From Bacteroidales bacterium (lineage in GTDB: Bacteria > Bacteroidota > Bacteroidia > Bacteroidales > UBA932), in assembly GCA_021371955.1 (NCBI GenBank), contig JAJFVD010000016.1, positions 1 to 64,000 of the forward strand: a DNA stretch of 64,000 bases. Reading direction: 5' to 3'. Within the stretch, counting starts at the first letter, position 1; every line of letters begins with the position of its first letter. A program made the position numbers and the translations under genes. The notes below the pieces were generated by a model that ran no database searches, was not told the DNA's origin, and saw nothing but the letters and a program-made list of their open reading frames with translations. Positions 61,902 through 64,000 of this stretch are shown piece by piece.

Positions 61902-62705
61902 TTAAAAGTTGATCCGGTACATTTTCCTTGTTGTATCTCCCATAATGGTAATAGCCATTTTTCGGGGCAGAATTTTTTGCATGAAAAATGTCGCAATTCT
62001 GTTGCCTTTTCCTGAAATGAATGAAGGCCGGCTGCCAAGTTTTTTTAAGCACTCTTCCACAACCTCTTCAGCAGCCTGTACTCGCGGCGCAAATAAACTT
62101 GTTTTGCCTGGATTTGAGTTATTATAGCCGGGTGTGGAAGTGGCCCCCGCACAACAGGCAATAACATCCACTCCCTTGTCTTTCCATTCATACCAAAGGC
62201 TCTCTGCAAGTATCCTGTCGAATGCTTTTGTGGCGGCGTAAACTGTCAGAAAACCGCTTCCCTGAAATCCAGCCAGCGATGCCAAAATAACAACAGCACC
62301 CCTGCCTCTTGAGATCATCTTTTCGCCAAAAATATGCAGCATTTTTAGCGGAGTTATCATATTTATCTGAGCAATCCTGGCATTGCCTTCTACTGTATTT
62401 TCCACAAAAGGTCCAATATATGACAGAGCTGCATTATAAACCAGCATGTCTATTTCCCTTCCGTCAAGAGCTTTCGTAATTTGTTCAGGAGCATCAACAG
62501 TTCCAAGATCACACAGGATACAGGTGGCTTTAATACTGAACCGGGACTCCAGCTCCCCAGCCAGTTTATTCAAAGGCTCCTCTCGGCGGGCAACAAGTAC
62601 CAGATCCATACCCTCCGCTGCCAGACTTTTTGCGAAAGCAGCTCCTATTCCTTCCGATGCTCCGGCGACAAGTGCCGTTTTACCATATTTTTGAATTAAA
62701 CCCAT
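61902..62705 (-). CDS. Short-chain dehydrogenase/reductase (SDR)
   Basis: 267 residues. The NAD(P)-binding motif is GASEGIGAAFAKSLAAEG (about 16-33), followed by VARREEPLNKL, a pattern that favours NADP. The active site is S in ILASLAGFQGSG and Y-x-x-x-K in VYAATKAFDRILAESLWYEW. The C-terminus has a conserved SPRVQAAEEVVEECLKKLG-like helix (AEEVVEECLKKLG). It is convergent with the Erg4/24-like gene. The substrate is unknown; similar SDR enzymes act on 3-keto lipids. Confidence 0.88.
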   Translation of the reverse strand: MGLIQKYGKTALVAGASEGIGAAFAKSLAAEGMDLVLVARREEPLNKLAGELESRFSIKATCILCDLGTVDAPEQITKALDGREIDMLVYNAALSYIGPFVENTVEGNARIAQINMITPLKMLHIFGEKMISRGRGAVVILASLAGFQGSGFLTVYAATKAFDRILAESLWYEWKDKGVDVIACCAGATSTPGYNNSNPGKTSLFAPRVQAAEEVVEECLKKLGSRPSFISGKGNRIATFFMQKILPRKMAITIMGDTTRKMYRINF

Positions 62706-62854
62706 GATTTATTGATTTCTGTAAGAAAAATAGATATTATTTATGATTAATCAAAAATAAATATCACCCGAAAGTTATTATTTGTAAATTGATATTTCGT
62801 ATAAAAACAGCATTTTTTTATATCTTTGTTGGAATTAATAACCCCAATATTTTT
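62706..62854. promoter_or_regulatory. Divergent promoter region
   Basis: 149 bases between divergent genes. TATCTTTG at 62821-62828 is a good -7 box for the plus-strand gene (leader about 20 bases), and CAAAAATA at 62753-62760 is a minus-strand TATTTTTG for the SDR gene. No -33 boxes are clear. Confidence 0.45.
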
Positions 62855-63586
62855 ATGAAAAAATTACTTTTAATTTCCTGCTTGTTTGTTTTAATGCTTT
62901 GTGGCAATTCTGCATTTTCTCAAACACAAATCAACCCTTCTGATGTTTCAACAAGTGTTCCCGAACTTGCCAATTTCCACTCAATAATTGCACCTATGTG
63001 GCATAAGGCTTATCCTGCAAAAGACATCAATACTCTAAAAGGATATGTTCCTCAAATCAAGGCCAACATGGTTAAAATGAATAATGCTAAGTTAGCCGGC
63101 ATTTTAAGAGAGAAAGAGGCTGCATGGAAAAACGAGCTTGCCAAGTTCAACGTTACAGCAGAAAACTATTACAAAGCCTGCGAAGCAAATGACGAAGCTG
63201 CAATACTCCTTGCTGCCGAAAAATTTCACTCTGCATACGAAGCAATGAACAGGGTTGTAAAACCTTTCGTAAAGGAGATGGATGTTTTCCATCAGACACT
63301 TTATGTAATCTATCATAAGTCTTACACCGAGAAAAATTACACCGAAATTGCAAACGGTATGGATAATCTCATTGCACAGGCAGATGCTATTACAAAATAT
63401 CCTCAGGACAAATTAGTAAAACGTCTTAAAGACAATACTCCTAAATTTTACACAATCGCAGGAGAACTTCATGCTTCTACCGTTACTTTAAAAGAAGTTC
63501 TTAACGGAACAGATGTAAAGAAGAAAGATGCTGCTATTGAGAAAGTACACACTCTCTACCAAAAACTGGAATCTGTTTTTGAATAG
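62855..63586 (+). CDS. Exported helical protein with two His-rich repeats
   Basis: 243 residues from ATG at 62855. Signal peptide LLLISCLFVLMLCGNSAFSQ. The mature protein is all-helical and holds two similar segments: FHSIIAPMWHKAYPAKDINT (about 47-66) and FHQTLYVIYHKSYTEKNYTE (about 148-167), each with the spacing F-H then H-K-x-Y. Their histidines could bind metal or haem. I do not recognise the family. It is convergent with a copper-type P-type ATPase. Confidence 0.7.
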   Translation: MKKLLLISCLFVLMLCGNSAFSQTQINPSDVSTSVPELANFHSIIAPMWHKAYPAKDINTLKGYVPQIKANMVKMNNAKLAGILREKEAAWKNELAKFNVTAENYYKACEANDEAAILLAAEKFHSAYEAMNRVVKPFVKEMDVFHQTLYVIYHKSYTEKNYTEIANGMDNLIAQADAITKYPQDKLVKRLKDNTPKFYTIAGELHASTVTLKEVLNGTDVKKKDAAIEKVHTLYQKLESVFE

Positions 63587-63603
63587 TATTCCAAACTAAA
63601 CAT

Positions 63604-63642
63604 AAATAGCCTGCTAATTGAGATCAATTATGCGGGCTATTT
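63604..63642. terminator. Convergent terminator before the P-type ATPase end
   Basis: AAATAGCC(TGC) at 63604-63614 pairs with (GCG)GGCTATTT at 63632-63642, plus an inner ATTGA/TCAAT. TCTTTT follows on the plus strand. It lies 18 bases past the exported protein's stop and overlaps the stop codon of the ATPase gene. Confidence 0.75.
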
Positions 63643-64000
63643 TCTTTTAGTAGCCCTCCCTATTGGTTCAATATTATATCCTCTCAAACGAAGGCTGTTT
63701 GTTACAACAAAAATTGAACTGAATGCCATTGCTCCGGCAGCTAACATAGGATTTAGCAGTCCAAAGGCTGCTACCGGAATTAATGCGACATTGTATAATA
63801 GTGCCCATATGAGATTTTGAACTATTGTTCTGGAAGTTCCTTTGGAAAGGGATATTGCCTTTGCTACACCCCGCAAATCACCACTGATGAGGGTAATGCC
63901 GGCAGTAGCGATTGCAATGTCGGTACCGGTTCCAATTGATATACCCACATCTGCCTGCGCCAGCGCCGGAGCATCATTTATGCCATCTCCAACCATTATG
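63637..64000 (-). CDS. Copper-type P-type ATPase (CopA-like), C-terminal part
   Basis: The frame is open to the window edge (about 121 codons). It begins in the P-domain hinge [20 protein letters not shown], followed by [17 protein letters not shown], and then the last two membrane helices ([40 protein letters not shown]). The asparagine and serines N-P/Y-N-x-x and M-A-x-S-S-x-x-V match helices 7 and 8 of Cu+-ATPases (P1B-1). The N-terminal metal domains and the CPC site lie outside the window. Confidence 0.85.
   Translation of the reverse strand, partial: IMVGDGINDAPALAQADVGISIGTGTDIAIATAGITLISGDLRGVAKAISLSKGTSRTIVQNLIWALLYNVALIPVAAFGLLNPMLAAGAMAFSSIFVVTNSLRLRGYNIEPIGRATKRK

Overview
The window reads as a chromosomal segment of a Bacteroidota bacterium, most likely order Bacteroidales. 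Family-level indicators are the fused LpxC-FabZ protein, the lpxD/lpxC-fabZ/lpxA order behind an HD hydrolase, DUF3078, DUF4402 and WbqC proteins, secreted M64 and C11 peptidases, a tricorn-type S41 protease, lipoproteins with short lipoboxes, and promoters of the Bacteroidota type (TTTG or TTG, 19-20 bases, TAnnTTTG). Species cannot be named from sequence reading alone.

Layout. 0-5.3 kb (mostly minus): the start of a DUF4402 exported protein, tilS, a DUF3078 outer-membrane-like protein, a conserved unknown protein and proS. 5.3-8.3 kb (plus): a low-complexity lipoprotein and a FadL-type barrel. 8.3-13.4 kb (minus): HD hydrolase, lpxD, lpxC-fabZ, lpxA, wbqC. 13.4-18.4 kb (plus): rimP-nusA-infB behind a consensus promoter and a strong leader hairpin. 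18.4-21.4 kb (minus): tmk and an unusual DoxX-like/MurB fusion. 21.5-28.8 kb: folP, purB, M64 peptidase, HAD phosphatase, a FtsB/DivIC-like protein, a nucleotidyltransferase, a CPBP protease and manA. 28.9-31.7 kb: an AT-rich insert with a TlpA-like protein and an aspartyl protease, carrying a leftover 3' end of a second hslR. 31.7-34.6 kb (minus): hslR, pth, L25/ctc and a C11 peptidase.

34.7-46.3 kb is the accessory part: a foldback element, a perfect 22-bp-arm hairpin, a methyltransferase, a class III cyclase-like protein, a large RecQ-like helicase whose reading frame continues in the -1 frame through an 11-A tract, a tentative uracil-DNA-glycosylase-like protein, an internally deleted acetyltransferase pseudogene, and a same-strand run of small enzymes (DUF1697, VOC, HAD, DUF2007, two GNAT). 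The cyclase-like gene plus helicase is the best candidate here for an undescribed system, but its function is not known.

46.3-64 kb: tricorn-like protease, tRNA-Leu(CAG), a haem-binding protein, an 830-base gene-free stretch full of long perfect hairpins, then tetR-tolC-hlyD-ABC-ABC-permease-permease, a YbhGFSR-like efflux operon. Four palindromic elements, each exactly 104 bp from CCCC to GGGG, lie inside and beyond this operon; one contains the tolC start codon. The end carries a NifX-like protein, a secreted YciI-like protein, a membrane protein, an Erg4/Erg24-like sterol reductase homologue, an SDR enzyme, an exported two-repeat protein and the C-terminus of a copper-type P-type ATPase cut by the window edge.
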